A stretch of DNA of 64,000 nucleotides, taken from NCBI RefSeq assembly GCF_000828085.3, contig NZ_JXCA02000016.1, forward strand, positions 581,608-645,607, read 5' to 3'. How positions within the stretch are numbered: position 1 is the first letter of the stretch; every line of letters begins with the position of its first letter. The position numbers were made by a program, and so were the translations under genes. The notes under the pieces are model-generated. The model did not search any database. It was not told the origin of the DNA and saw nothing but the letters and a program-made list of their open reading frames with translations. The stretch comes from Scytonema tolypothrichoides VB-61278. Its GTDB lineage: Bacteria; Cyanobacteriota; Cyanobacteriia; Cyanobacteriales; Nostocaceae. Positions 33,996 to 43,653 of this stretch are shown piece after piece.

Positions 33996-35873
33996 TTAAC
34001 TGGCGATCGCTTCTTGAATTGCCTTATTGTAAATAACACGACCTGCTGTTGTACGTAAATACTGGTAAATCATGTTTCCGTCAGCATCTTCTTTGACTCG
34101 ACGGAACTTGTACAGCAAAGTTCGGCTACCATCTTCATTAGGTATGACTTCAACCGGTTCTACATCTGGCTCACTTGTCTCTACTTCGCCGTCATAGCGT
34201 ACGTAGATATAAGAATGCAGGTCAACTTGCTGCTGCTCGTAAGCCATAATCACATCATCAAGAGAGGTAAAGTACCGTCCTGCGCCTTTTGTCGCATGAG
34301 GATTTTCTGCGGTTAAGTAATACGCCCCTAACACCATGTCTTGGCTAGGTGTAATGATTGGTCTGCCAGTAGCTGGTGACAAAATGTTGTTAGACGCCAA
34401 CATTAGTAAGCGTGCTTCCGCTTGAGATTCCAAAGATAACGGTACGTGTACCGCCATTTGGTCTCCGTCGAAGTCAGCGTTAAATGCCGGACAAACGAGT
34501 GGGTGCAGTTGAATTGCTCTACCTTCGACTAAGATTGGCTCGAAAGCTTGAATTCCCAGACGGTGTAGTGTCGGCGCACGGTTAAGCAGAACAGGGTGTC
34601 CTTCAATCACTTCTTCTAGAACATCCCAAACACTTGGATCAGAGCGAGATATTAATTTTTTGGCTGCTTTGATGTTATTCACCATTCCGCTACGAATCAG
34701 CCGATTGATGACAAATGGTTGAAATAGTTCAATCGCCATTTCTCGTGGCAAACCACACTGGTGGATCTGAAGCTTGGGTCCGACCACAATGACAGAACGT
34801 CCAGAGTAGTCAACCCGTTTACCGAGTAAGTTTTGCCGGAAACGTCCTTGTTTCCCTTCGATGATGTCGGACAAAGACTTCAGTGGTCGATTATTTGCTC
34901 CTACAACCGTACGTCCCCGACGACCGTTGTCAATCAAAGCGTCCACTGCTTCTTGCAGCATCCGCTTTTCGTTGCGAACAATAATCTCAGGAGCCAAAAT
35001 TTCTTGCAGGCGTGCCAAACGGTTGTTACGGTTAATCACTCGGCGATATAAATCATTTAAATCGCTCGTTGCAAATCGTCCACCGTCCAACTGCACCATC
35101 GGGCGTAAGTCTGGGGGAATGACAGGAATAACAGCCATAACCATCCACTCAGGCTTAGATCCGGTGGCGATGAAGTTGTCAATCACCCGTAGCCGCTTAA
35201 TCAACTTTGCCCGCTTTTGACCTTTGGCGGTCGTAATTTCTTCCCGCAAGGATTCAGCTTCTTGCTCTAAGGTAATATCAGCGAGTAACCGCAACAAAGC
35301 TTCTGCACCAATACCGACCTCTACCCCTTGTAGGATTGAATCTTCTGAGTAAATTTGGTCTTCAATTTCCAGCCACTGGTCTTCACTCAGTAACTGTTTG
35401 TAGGTTAAAGTTTCAGCATTGCCAGGACTAAGAACAACATAGGAATTGAAATAAACTATTTGCTCAACATCCCGCAAAGGCATATCTAGAAGGATGGAGA
35501 TATAGCTGGGAATACCTTTGAGATACCAAACGTGAGCGACAGGTGCTGCGAGTTTTATGAAACCCATGCGGTGGCGGCGCACTCGCGATTCAGTCACTTC
35601 TACGCCACAGCGTTCGCACACAATTCCTCTGTGACGCACTCTCTTATACTTGCCACAATGGCATTCCCAATCTTTAGCTGGACCAAAGATGCGCTCACAG
35701 AACAAGCCGTCCATCTCAGGTTTCAAAGTACGGTAATTGATCGTTTCTGGCTTTGTGACTTCACCAACTACCTGACCATTAGGTAAAGTTCTCTCACCCC
35801 AGACCCGAATACGTTCTGGTGATGCCAAGCCGATTTTAACGTAGTCAAACTGATTATTTTGGGCTACTCTCAT
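33996..35873 (-). CDS. rpoC1: RNA polymerase beta-prime subunit, N-terminal part (gamma)
   Basis: 625 residues, the usual size of cyanobacterial gamma. It carries the zinc ribbon ([21 protein letters not shown]) and the catalytic metal-binding loop [12 protein letters not shown] with the three Asp residues that hold the active-site magnesium. [14 protein letters not shown] and [14 protein letters not shown] are also present. With RpoB, RpoC2, RpoA and RpoZ it forms the core enzyme. It lies between rpoB and rpoC2 with 351 and 278 base gaps. Confidence 0.98.
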   Translation of the reverse strand: MRVAQNNQFDYVKIGLASPERIRVWGERTLPNGQVVGEVTKPETINYRTLKPEMDGLFCERIFGPAKDWECHCGKYKRVRHRGIVCERCGVEVTESRVRRHRMGFIKLAAPVAHVWYLKGIPSYISILLDMPLRDVEQIVYFNSYVVLSPGNAETLTYKQLLSEDQWLEIEDQIYSEDSILQGVEVGIGAEALLRLLADITLEQEAESLREEITTAKGQKRAKLIKRLRVIDNFIATGSKPEWMVMAVIPVIPPDLRPMVQLDGGRFATSDLNDLYRRVINRNNRLARLQEILAPEIIVRNEKRMLQEAVDALIDNGRRGRTVVGANNRPLKSLSDIIEGKQGRFRQNLLGKRVDYSGRSVIVVGPKLQIHQCGLPREMAIELFQPFVINRLIRSGMVNNIKAAKKLISRSDPSVWDVLEEVIEGHPVLLNRAPTLHRLGIQAFEPILVEGRAIQLHPLVCPAFNADFDGDQMAVHVPLSLESQAEARLLMLASNNILSPATGRPIITPSQDMVLGAYYLTAENPHATKGAGRYFTSLDDVIMAYEQQQVDLHSYIYVRYDGEVETSEPDVEPVEVIPNEDGSRTLLYKFRRVKEDADGNMIYQYLRTTAGRVIYNKAIQEAIAS

Positions 35874-36224
35874 CTTTGTCCAAATTGTGTTCTAAAGTTA
35901 TGACTTTTAATGAACACGGCTAATAAATTCCGTGCTGGTGTGAGTATTCAGTTGTGAGTTATTAGTTATCAAGTATTACTTGTTCAGCATTTACTGATCA
36001 CTAATAACACCCTGCTGTTTCGCCCTATGCACAAAGCCCACGAATCGGGCTTTGAACATACAGTGTGCAGGAAGGGCTTACGGCATCGGCTTTCACAAAG
36101 TCTGCCCGTAAGCGCAAAGCCCACTAATCGGGCGAAGCTTGAGTGTGTCCTTTGGACATAAAACTTACGGACACACTGCTTTGAACAGTACTAATTTCAC
36201 TGTTGACTGATGACTGTTCAGTTT
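35874..36224. other. rpoB-rpoC1 spacer with hairpins
   Basis: 351 bases. Two related hairpins, AAAGCCC..CGGGCTTT (about 36033-36053) and GCAAAGCCC..GGGCGAAGC (about 36114-36137), and a third inverted pair TGTCC/GGACA near 36147-36158. A degenerate heptamer stretch (GTTATTAGTTATCA.., GATCACTAATAAC) is at 35955-36008. No gene is seen. The hairpins could modulate polarity or RNA processing; this is inference. Confidence 0.6.
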
Positions 36225-39200
36225 TTATTCCTCGTCATCCATCGACTCGCGTGACAAGGATTCATAGGTTGGACGTGGAGGTGTACGGCGATTTCCTTGG
36301 TCTGTCATCAAATCGACTTCGACATCCAAAGAACTACCGTCTGTCTGCGTCTCTACCTTGTGTACGGCAATATCCAAGCCTAGTGATTGCAGTTCTCGCA
36401 TCAACACTTTAAAGGATTCTGGTGTTCCAGGTCGAGGAATTGCTTTTCCTTTTACGATCGCATTCAGCGCTTCATTCCGTCCTTGCATATCGTCTGATTT
36501 CACTGTCAGCAACTCCTGCAAGGTGTAAGCAGCACCGAAGGCTTCCAGTGCCCACACTTCCATTTCACCGAACCGCTGACCACCTTGTTGTGCTTTACCA
36601 CCCAAGGGTTGCTGGGTGACCAGTGAGTATGGACCTGTTGAACGGGCGTGGATCTTGTCATCCACCAAGTGAACCAGTTTCAGCATGTATGCCACACCCA
36701 CAGTCACTGGTCGGTCAAAGGGTTCGCCGGTGCGACCGTCGTACACCAAAATTTTTCCAGGATCATTTGGGTTAAATACCCAGTTTCTGCCTGTTTCGTC
36801 TCGTGCTTCTTGCAATTTGCCATGCACTATGGTTCGAGATGATTCTTCACCATACATTTCGTCAAAGGGAGTGAGTTTGAACCGCACTCCGAGGTTATGA
36901 CCAGCCCAACCCAACAGACATTCAAACACTTGTCCGACGTTCATCCGGCTTGGTACGCCCAAGGGATTGAGAACAATGTCTACTGGTGAGCCATCTGGCA
37001 AGTACGGCATATCTTCGATTGGCAAGATTTTGGAAATAATTCCTTTATTTCCGTGACGTCCTGCCATTTTGTCGCCGACTTGAATTTTACGCTTCTGCGC
37101 CACATAGACGCGGACGACCATGTTTGCCCCTGGTGGCAGTTCATCGCCTTGTTCGCGGGTAAACAAGCGTACGTCTACGACGCGTCCTTTTTCACCGTTA
37201 GGAACTCGCAGGGAATTGTCTCTCACATCCCGTGCTTTTTCACCGAAAATTGCCCGCAGCAGTTTTTCTTCTGGTGGCTGGTCAGATTCACCTTTTGGTG
37301 TGACTTTTCCAACTAGGATGTCCCCGGATTCTACCCATGCCCCAATGCGAATGATCCCCTGTTCATCCAATTGACGCAAGGCATCTTCACCAACGTTGGG
37401 AATTTCTCTTGTAATTTCTTCTGGTCCCAACTTGGTTTGTCTTGCCTCAATTTCATATTTTTCAATGTGAATTGAGGTGTAAATATCGTCTTGTACCAGT
37501 CGTTCTGAAATCAAAATTGCGTCTTCGTAGTTATACCCTTCCCAAGGCATATAGGCGACGACAATGTTTTGTCCCAGCGCCAGTTCGCCTCCTTCAGTAG
37601 AAGAACCATCCGCCAGCACTTGACCTGCGACAACACGTTCACCCATGTAAACTAACGGTTTTTGGTTGAGACAGGTATCTTGGTTGGAGCGATGATATTT
37701 GGAAATGTGGTATCTAATGTCTGAAGTATTAGATTTGGAAGACTGGTCACGTCCGAATGAGCTAGTGCCTTGCTGATTTAGGGCAGCAGTTGGCTTTCCA
37801 TCCGTTGAGGTAACCCGTGGACGCACACGAATTTCTGTGGCGTCTACATAGACCACTTCTCCGTCGGTGCGCGATACAATCACCATACCAGAGTCTCTTG
37901 CAGCTTGAGCTTCTAAGCCTGTGCCCACCAAAGGACGCTCTGGTTTCAGTAGGGGGACTGCTTGCCGTTGCATGTTCGATCCCATCAGGGCGCGGTTTGC
38001 GTCGTCGTGCTCCAAAAATGGAATCATGCTAGTAGCAACAGAGACGATTTGCACAGGAGAGACTGCCACGTAGTCCACTTGTTCTGGTGTGGTTGTGGAG
38101 AATTCCTGGCGATAGCGTACTATGGCTTGCGGTCCGATGATGTCACCATTTTCATCAACGGGCAAGTCGCCAGCAGCAACCCGCAGGTCATCTTCTTCAT
38201 CTGCAGTCATGTAGATTGGTGATACGTCAAACCGTACCCGTCCATTTTCTACAGGTCGATAGGGTGTTTCTAAGAAGCCGTACTGGTTGACGCGGGCATG
38301 AGTTGCCAAGGAACCAATCAAGCCAGCATTAGGACCTTCTGGAGTTTCTACGGGGCAAATGCGTCCGTAGTGAGATGGGTGAATATCCCGTACTGCGAAA
38401 CCTGCACGTTCACGTGTTAGACCTCCAGGGCCAAGTGCTGATAAACGGCGTTTGTGAGTCAGTTCTGCCAGAGGATTTGTCTGGTCCATGAACTGCGACA
38501 ATTGGCTAGACCCAAAGAATTCTTTGATGGCTGCGACCAAAGGTTTGGGGTTGACTAGGGAAGCAGGAGTCAGTACTTCAGCGTCGGATACGGTCATTCT
38601 TTCCCGAATGATGCGTTCTAAGCGATTTAAACCGACTCGGACTTGGTTTTGCAGCAATTCGCCCACACTTCTGACTCGACGATTACCTAAGTGGTCAATG
38701 TCGTCAGTATTACCGATGTCATACTCAAGGTTGATCAGGTAATCCACTGCTGCCAAGATGTCTTGGGGAGTCAAGACGCGTATGGGTTCTGGCACTTGCA
38801 AGCGCAGTTTTTTGTTGAGCTTATAACGTCCAACCCGACCAAGGTCGTAGCGTTTGGGATCAAAGAAGCGCGAGTCGAGAAGTTGTTGTCCTCCCAGGAC
38901 TGTAGGCGGTTCACCAGGACGGAGTTTACGATACAACTCCATCAGGGCTTCTTCTTCCGAAAATTGCCCTTCTTTCTCAATCGTCTTTTGGAAGTATTCT
39001 GGGTGGCGTAAAGCGTCAAAGATTTCATTGTCTGACAATCCAAGAGCTTTCAGGAGGACTTGCGCCGAAAGTTTGCGGGTTTTGTCTATACGTACCCACA
39101 CCAAGTCGTTACGGTCTGTTTCAAATTTCAGCCAAGCTCCTCGGTTGGGGATTAAACTAGCTGAATACGTACGCCGCCCGTTCTTGTCAATTTCTGATTT

Positions 39201-39605
39201 GTAGTACACTCCTGGCGATCGCACTATCTGGTTGACAATCACCCGCTCAGCACCGTTAATGATAAACGTGCCTCGGTCTGTCATCAGAGGCAAATCCCCA
39301 ATAAAAACTTCTTGTTCTTTGATTTCTCCGGTTTCTTTATTAATCAAACGAGTGGGGACGTACATCTGTACTGCGTAAGTACTATCCCGCCGTTTTGCTT
39401 CGTCTACACTGTACTTTGGCTCTTTTAGTCTGTAGTTTTGACCTAAAAAGTGCAGTTCCAATTTGCCTGTGTAGTCTGTGATCGGACTAAAGGAGTTCAG
39501 TTCTTCTATCAGCCCTTCTTCTAGAAACCACCGGAAGCTGGAACGCTGAATTTCTATCAAGTCCGGCAACAAAAAGGCGGGTTCCATAATTGTTTCGTTT
39601 GTCAT
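36225..39605 (-). CDS. rpoB: RNA polymerase beta subunit
   Basis: 1126 residues, the typical cyanobacterial length. Landmarks are the rifampicin region [31 protein letters not shown], given here as [14 protein letters not shown] and HKRRLSALG, the catalytic [15 protein letters not shown] region, [10 protein letters not shown], and a C-terminal clamp motif with [16 protein letters not shown] short polar segment (about residues 640-680, [16 protein letters not shown]) before [14 protein letters not shown] is a variable loop in the family. It is the first of the three rpo genes and has a 692-base gap to tatD upstream. Confidence 0.98.
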   Translation of the reverse strand: MTNETIMEPAFLLPDLIEIQRSSFRWFLEEGLIEELNSFSPITDYTGKLELHFLGQNYRLKEPKYSVDEAKRRDSTYAVQMYVPTRLINKETGEIKEQEVFIGDLPLMTDRGTFIINGAERVIVNQIVRSPGVYYKSEIDKNGRRTYSASLIPNRGAWLKFETDRNDLVWVRIDKTRKLSAQVLLKALGLSDNEIFDALRHPEYFQKTIEKEGQFSEEEALMELYRKLRPGEPPTVLGGQQLLDSRFFDPKRYDLGRVGRYKLNKKLRLQVPEPIRVLTPQDILAAVDYLINLEYDIGNTDDIDHLGNRRVRSVGELLQNQVRVGLNRLERIIRERMTVSDAEVLTPASLVNPKPLVAAIKEFFGSSQLSQFMDQTNPLAELTHKRRLSALGPGGLTRERAGFAVRDIHPSHYGRICPVETPEGPNAGLIGSLATHARVNQYGFLETPYRPVENGRVRFDVSPIYMTADEEDDLRVAAGDLPVDENGDIIGPQAIVRYRQEFSTTTPEQVDYVAVSPVQIVSVATSMIPFLEHDDANRALMGSNMQRQAVPLLKPERPLVGTGLEAQAARDSGMVIVSRTDGEVVYVDATEIRVRPRVTSTDGKPTAALNQQGTSSFGRDQSSKSNTSDIRYHISKYHRSNQDTCLNQKPLVYMGERVVAGQVLADGSSTEGGELALGQNIVVAYMPWEGYNYEDAILISERLVQDDIYTSIHIEKYEIEARQTKLGPEEITREIPNVGEDALRQLDEQGIIRIGAWVESGDILVGKVTPKGESDQPPEEKLLRAIFGEKARDVRDNSLRVPNGEKGRVVDVRLFTREQGDELPPGANMVVRVYVAQKRKIQVGDKMAGRHGNKGIISKILPIEDMPYLPDGSPVDIVLNPLGVPSRMNVGQVFECLLGWAGHNLGVRFKLTPFDEMYGEESSRTIVHGKLQEARDETGRNWVFNPNDPGKILVYDGRTGEPFDRPVTVGVAYMLKLVHLVDDKIHARSTGPYSLVTQQPLGGKAQQGGQRFGEMEVWALEAFGAAYTLQELLTVKSDDMQGRNEALNAIVKGKAIPRPGTPESFKVLMRELQSLGLDIAVHKVETQTDGSSLDVEVDLMTDQGNRRTPPRPTYESLSRESMDDEE

Positions 39606-40297
39606 GCCTCTACCTTTGTCAACCTAAGTTTTATTTAATGGTGTGTGGGAAGTTCTCCTGACACCCCCTACTCACGAGCAGGTGTGGGCAAACGGAGCAA
39701 TTAAAGCTGCAAATAAGGATTTTGGCAAGGGGATAATTACCCATTTTGCCGCCAAACGCTGCCAATTTCCACCAGCTATTAACTTCTTTACTGAAATCAA
39801 ATGGTATAACTTTTTGTTACTTTGTTTGGTTTTCTTCACTTCCCCCTCCAAAAAGCGCGTTCTGCCTCAGCTTTACACTGTTTTGGCTTGTACGTAACTA
39901 CCTGGATTTAAACCCAGAGGGATAATATCCTTATGCTCAGAGGACAATATTCCCCTGAGCCTACTTTGTGTATGGATAGCTTGTCTTGGCGGGTGGTGGT
40001 CACACGGTAATTTGTTTAACAATTCTCTATAGGAAAAATATGAAACTAGTGTTTACACAATGGGCTTAGATGACCAATCGCCGAAAGTTCTAGTGGTGAT
40101 GGAATTGGAGCATCCAGTTGTAGAGATTCAGAGGATGGTTAATTTGCTAGTTTGACTCAACTGTTAGATTCAATAGTTGCTTCTTTAACCATTATGGCTT
40201 ATGCAAGTCTGTTTTGGAGGAAATAATAATAGCATATTTTAGTCCTCCTAAAGTTTGAGTTTTTCATTTTCTGAGTTTCTGCACTACGGGAGATGTT
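39606..40297. other. Long leader region upstream of rpoB
   Basis: 692 bases between tatD and rpoB on the same strand. The rpoB promoter probably lies here, but I cannot assign a start site. A 31-codon open frame at 40060-40155 (plus strand, MGLDDQSPKVLVVMEL) has no ribosome site or known family, and I do not call it a gene. No long repeats are present. Confidence 0.45.
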
Positions 40298-41083
40298 CTA
40301 TATTGTTAAGCCAAACAATTCACAGGCGTTTTGGGTGGTGAGAGTTGCGATCGCATCAACAGTTTCTCCCCGTACTCTTGCTACTTGTTCTGCTACATAG
40401 CGGACATACGCTGGTTCATTGCGCCGTTCACCTCGTTTTGGGACGGGTGAGAGAAATGGGCAATCTGTTTCTATTAACAGGCGATCGCTCCTCACCATTG
40501 CAGCCGATTCTTGAATTTGTTTCGCGTTTTTAAATGTCACTGTTCCGCTAAAGCTGATGTAGAAGTCCAAATCAACAAACCATTGGGTTTCTTCTGGACT
40601 TCCACCCCAGCAGTGCATGACACCTCGGACGCTTTCCCCTTTGAGCTTTTTCCATTTTTGCAGCACTTCCCTTACCTCTTGTGCCGCATTGCGGCAGTGG
40701 ATAATGACTGGTAGGTTTGCCGAACTTGCGATCTCTAGCTGTGTCTCAAAGACTTTGCGCTGTTGATCATAGTTATCTGCTTTATAGAAATCCAGCCCCG
40801 TTTCTCCTATTGCTACGACTTTAGAGTCAGAATTAGCTAAAGAAACGATTTCTTTTGCTGTTTGTTCATTCCATTTGGCTGCATCTAAGGGATGCAGCCC
40901 TACAGCAAAGCTCATTTCCGCAAAACGGTGAGCCAAAGCTTGAATGCTTTTAAACTCAGATGGTTCTACGCAGGAGTGTACTAAATGTATGACCCCCGCT
41001 TGTTGCCACCGTGATCGTACGGCTTCTAAATCTGACTGGAAAATGTCAAAGTTGATGTGAACGTGGGTGTCTATCAGCTGCAT
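40298..41083 (-). CDS. tatD: TatD-family metal-dependent hydrolase/DNase
   Basis: 261 residues, normal length. The metal site is visible in order: IDTHVHIN (His-x-His), Glu in [10 protein letters not shown], His in PVIIHCRNA, His in GVMHCWGG, and Asp in [11 protein letters not shown]. TatD proteins are 3'-5' DNases or hydrolases involved in DNA quality control in the cytoplasm. The gene lies 71 bases after rpsT in the same direction and upstream of rpoB, an order common in cyanobacteria. Confidence 0.95.
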   Translation of the reverse strand: MQLIDTHVHINFDIFQSDLEAVRSRWQQAGVIHLVHSCVEPSEFKSIQALAHRFAEMSFAVGLHPLDAAKWNEQTAKEIVSLANSDSKVVAIGETGLDFYKADNYDQQRKVFETQLEIASSANLPVIIHCRNAAQEVREVLQKWKKLKGESVRGVMHCWGGSPEETQWFVDLDFYISFSGTVTFKNAKQIQESAAMVRSDRLLIETDCPFLSPVPKRGERRNEPAYVRYVAEQVARVRGETVDAIATLTTQNACELFGLTI

Positions 41084-41154
41084 TGCTTATCCTTTGTCTT
41101 TTGCCCTTCGTCTTTTGCCCTTACTAAAGATAAAAGAGGAAAGACTGCTGACTC

Positions 41155-41457
41155 TTACGCAGTTGCTGCTGGTTGTGTATGCGCTTTTAGCCTTTGAGCC
41201 AGTTTTGACTTTTTTCTGGCTCCATTGTTAGGATGAAGTACACCCCTTTTCACGGCTCTGTCGATTTTGCTATAAGCTTCTGACATCCGAGTCATGACTT
41301 CTTGTTTTGATTCCGGGCTTTGATTAGCTGCGTATGCATCTACAGCCGCGAAGTATTTTTTCATCAGGGTCTTCACTGCCGATTTATATGCTTTGTTACG
41401 CAGTCGGTTGCGTTCTGCGATTTCGGCGCGCTTGAGAGCAGACTTTGTATTCGCCAC
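41155..41457 (-). CDS. rpsT: 30S ribosomal protein S20
   Basis: 100 residues, starting [23 protein letters not shown], with the family's basic helical pattern ([37 protein letters not shown]). It binds 16S rRNA in the small subunit. It is the first gene of the rpsT-tatD-rpoB-rpoC1-rpoC2 run. Confidence 0.97.
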   Translation of the reverse strand: MANTKSALKRAEIAERNRLRNKAYKSAVKTLMKKYFAAVDAYAANQSPESKQEVMTRMSEAYSKIDRAVKRGVLHPNNGARKKSKLAQRLKAHTQPAATA

Positions 41458-41832
41458 AGTCAGTTCCAGAAAGACTATTTATATATAAACACACTACTAG
41501 ACTTACTAATATAGCATCATTATTGCAAATCTTTATAGTGCTAGAGAAAAATTTTACCAGATACACGTCTTGTGGATGCGATGAGCAGCAGGTTGTATCC
41601 GGAAAAAACAGGACTTGCTATTGTCTAACCGCAACGCTGCGCTCACACCCACTAGTTGGGATAGCGAGGATTTCGCTTGAAAGTGTGGTCAAATTGCCGA
41701 CCATTGTCCCCAAAAAATTGAGCTAACTTTTCACGGTTCGTCCGAGAAACACCAAACAGCGTAGGTTTTTCCACAGGCAGATTCTTAATAGTTTTAGCAT
41801 CAATGAAAATGAGTGACTTTGAAAATTAGCGT

Positions 41833-42039
41833 TTGAAAAACTCAATTTCTGCGATACGCACTCGTCGCGTCTGTTGCTTTGCGCAATCGCTAACCGATGA
41901 AAGTGACTTTTCCAGATGCCATGAAAAGTCAGGCTTGAAATGTCATACTCAACACGATAGGGACGAGAACGCTGCAAAGAATATCAAAGCAGGTATGTTT
42001 CAGATGGCTATTGTTCTCTGGGACGGGGAACTGGTGTGA
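41833..42039 (+). pseudogene. TnpB C-terminal remnant (second element)
   Basis: Only the end of a TnpB-like protein is readable: SRCHEKSGLKCHTQHDRDENAAKNIKAG, with landmarks KCHTQHDRDENAAKNI. This contains the final RuvC Asp (DRDENAA) and part of the zinc finger. The upstream frame is broken and no RuvC-I or -II motif is found, so it is a dead fragment. It differs in sequence from the remnant at 4 kb, so it came from a separate element. Confidence 0.72.
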
Positions 42040-42150
42040 GTGGAGGCGATGTCAGACCACATTGAGGGCGCAAGCCTAAGACGAGGCAATTGCCCATGAA
42101 TCTTGAACTCCCACCATACTGCTTGCGGTTGGTGGTGGGTAGTTCACAAC
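42040..42150 (+). ncRNA. Putative right end / omega-RNA scaffold of the second TnpB element
   Basis: After the TnpB fragment the sequence ends in a hairpin: GAACTCCCACCA (42105-42116) pairs with TGGTGGG-AGTTC (42133-42145, one bulged T), followed by ACAAC. This is the layout of IS605-type right ends. Transcription of a guide RNA is unproven. Confidence 0.4.
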
Positions 42151-42683
42151 CCACATGTATACTTTATAAAAAGCTTTCTTTTAAAGCTTGCTACCATCAA
42201 TAAAATTCTTTTATTTTACTAAATCAATTTTACTTTGTGATTGAAATCTGTTGAAGTGAGATTTGTAAAAAAAATAAAAATTTTCCTGAGCACTTATATT
42301 GCATTTTTTTTGAAAAAAAAATAATACTCAGTAATATTTTGAGTGGTATGAAAATTCAAGGTCAAAGAAAGTCTTCTAATTTACTAAAAATTTCATGATT
42401 GTACTTTGCCTGTATGGCGTGTAGATTGAAAGTACTGGATTTCAATTATAAAAATAAATAAATTTACTACAAACACAAAGTAATATATAATACATACAGA
42501 CCCAGAGGTCATTTCTACAGTAAAAAAATAATTGCTGAAGAAAAAGCGCCAGATAGATTTAGGATATACTATGGTTTTCAAAACACTTGTGAATTCAAGT
42601 GAGTGAGAAACTCAGGCGCTCTTTTTCAGCGTACAAAGATGAAAAGGTTTTAAGGGTGCGTTAGTTTGTGTGAGTGTCGTCGG
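42151..42683. other. AT-rich spacer, nothing recognised
   Basis: About 530 very AT-rich bases. No gene, repeat or RNA is recognised. Confidence 0.4.
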
Positions 42684-43439
42684 TTAGCGTAAAAATTCAG
42701 AAGATTTTAAGGGAGCATTAGTTTGTCTGAATTTAGCTGATCGCAAGAAGGAAGTCTTTGAAGTCAAAGTTGACGCTTGGAGGATCTCAGGTGGATTTAC
42801 CAAGTTATTGTTCAAATCTTGTGGTTGTTCAAGAGGAGGTGTTGTTTTAAGCGCAGGTAGAGATATCGGTAAAGTTTGATGTGCTTGTAGGTAGAGTTCG
42901 CCTTCGTTTGTAGAACGAAGCTGTTGGGCATCAAACTGCAAGTTTGATTTTTTTAACTGATCAGCAGGCTCAAAAGTAGCAATGAAGGTGACATTGCTAT
43001 CTGGACGTAGTTTCATTTGTGTTTGATAAGCTTGCCAAGGTTCCTGGAAACGACCATCAGTTGCAACTTGCCAAAGATTAAGGTTTGTTTGCCACTGTCC
43101 CTGCTTAACTTCAACAACTTGGCGAGCAAGAATTGAACGATTATTGTTCGTTTCATCATTCAAAACTCCTGCTTGTTGTCCTGCGATTGGAACTAAGTAG
43201 CGAACTGCTGCTACTACAATTTTGCTCGAATCAGGTAGATTTGTACTACCTCCAACGTTGTATACGCCATTACTTCCTGCGGGTTCCACAGTTTTGATTT
43301 CTAGTTGCACTTTTTCTTGTGCTTTTTTATTACAGCTAGAAACGACGGTTAGTAGAAGCAAAGAAATACCTATTAGGGTGAGATTCAGCGATAAATTGGA
43401 AAGATTCGCCAAATCTAGCTTTAAATGTGGTTTGAGCAT
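42684..43439 (-). CDS. Predicted lipoprotein beside the cellulose cluster, unknown
   Basis: 251 residues from MLKPHLKLDLANLSN; an upstream in-frame ATG at 43493 would add 18 residues before the signal and is less likely. The hydrophobic stretch LTLIGISLLLLTVVSSC ends in a lipobox (VSSC), so it is probably lipidated. The mature part starts with KKAQEKVQLEIKTVEPAGSNGVY, with strands and Gly/Asn-rich turns. The C-terminus is polar and repetitive (LRSAKFRQTNAPLKSSEFLR). I do not recognise the family. It is divergent from the beta-barrel gene of the cellulose cluster, sharing a 214-base promoter region, which suggests but does not show a link to export. Confidence 0.75.
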   Translation of the reverse strand: MLKPHLKLDLANLSNLSLNLTLIGISLLLLTVVSSCNKKAQEKVQLEIKTVEPAGSNGVYNVGGSTNLPDSSKIVVAAVRYLVPIAGQQAGVLNDETNNNRSILARQVVEVKQGQWQTNLNLWQVATDGRFQEPWQAYQTQMKLRPDSNVTFIATFEPADQLKKSNLQFDAQQLRSTNEGELYLQAHQTLPISLPALKTTPPLEQPQDLNNNLVNPPEILQASTLTSKTSFLRSAKFRQTNAPLKSSEFLR

Positions 43440-43653
43440 AAAAAATGAGGCTTTTTCCCAATGAGAAACAAGATAATTTCTATTTTCACTCATTTATATA
43501 TACATAGACTAAAACAAGCAACTGCTTCACTATCTTTTTATCAAGTTAATTAACTGTCAAAAAATTGTAGAATTTCGTTAAAATACCCACACTTTTTGAT
43601 AAAGTGGCGACATCTCGTCACAAAAGAATCTTAGTTGTTTATCAGCTAGACAA

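Noticed and set aside
29635-39605. Many plus-strand frames of 60-170 codons opposite rpoC2, rpoC1 and rpoB
   Set aside because: They mirror the codon pattern of the essential genes on the other strand and have no ribosome sites or motifs.
41723-41977. Minus-strand frame over the second TnpB remnant
   Set aside because: It is the antisense shadow of the TnpB fragment, with no family features.
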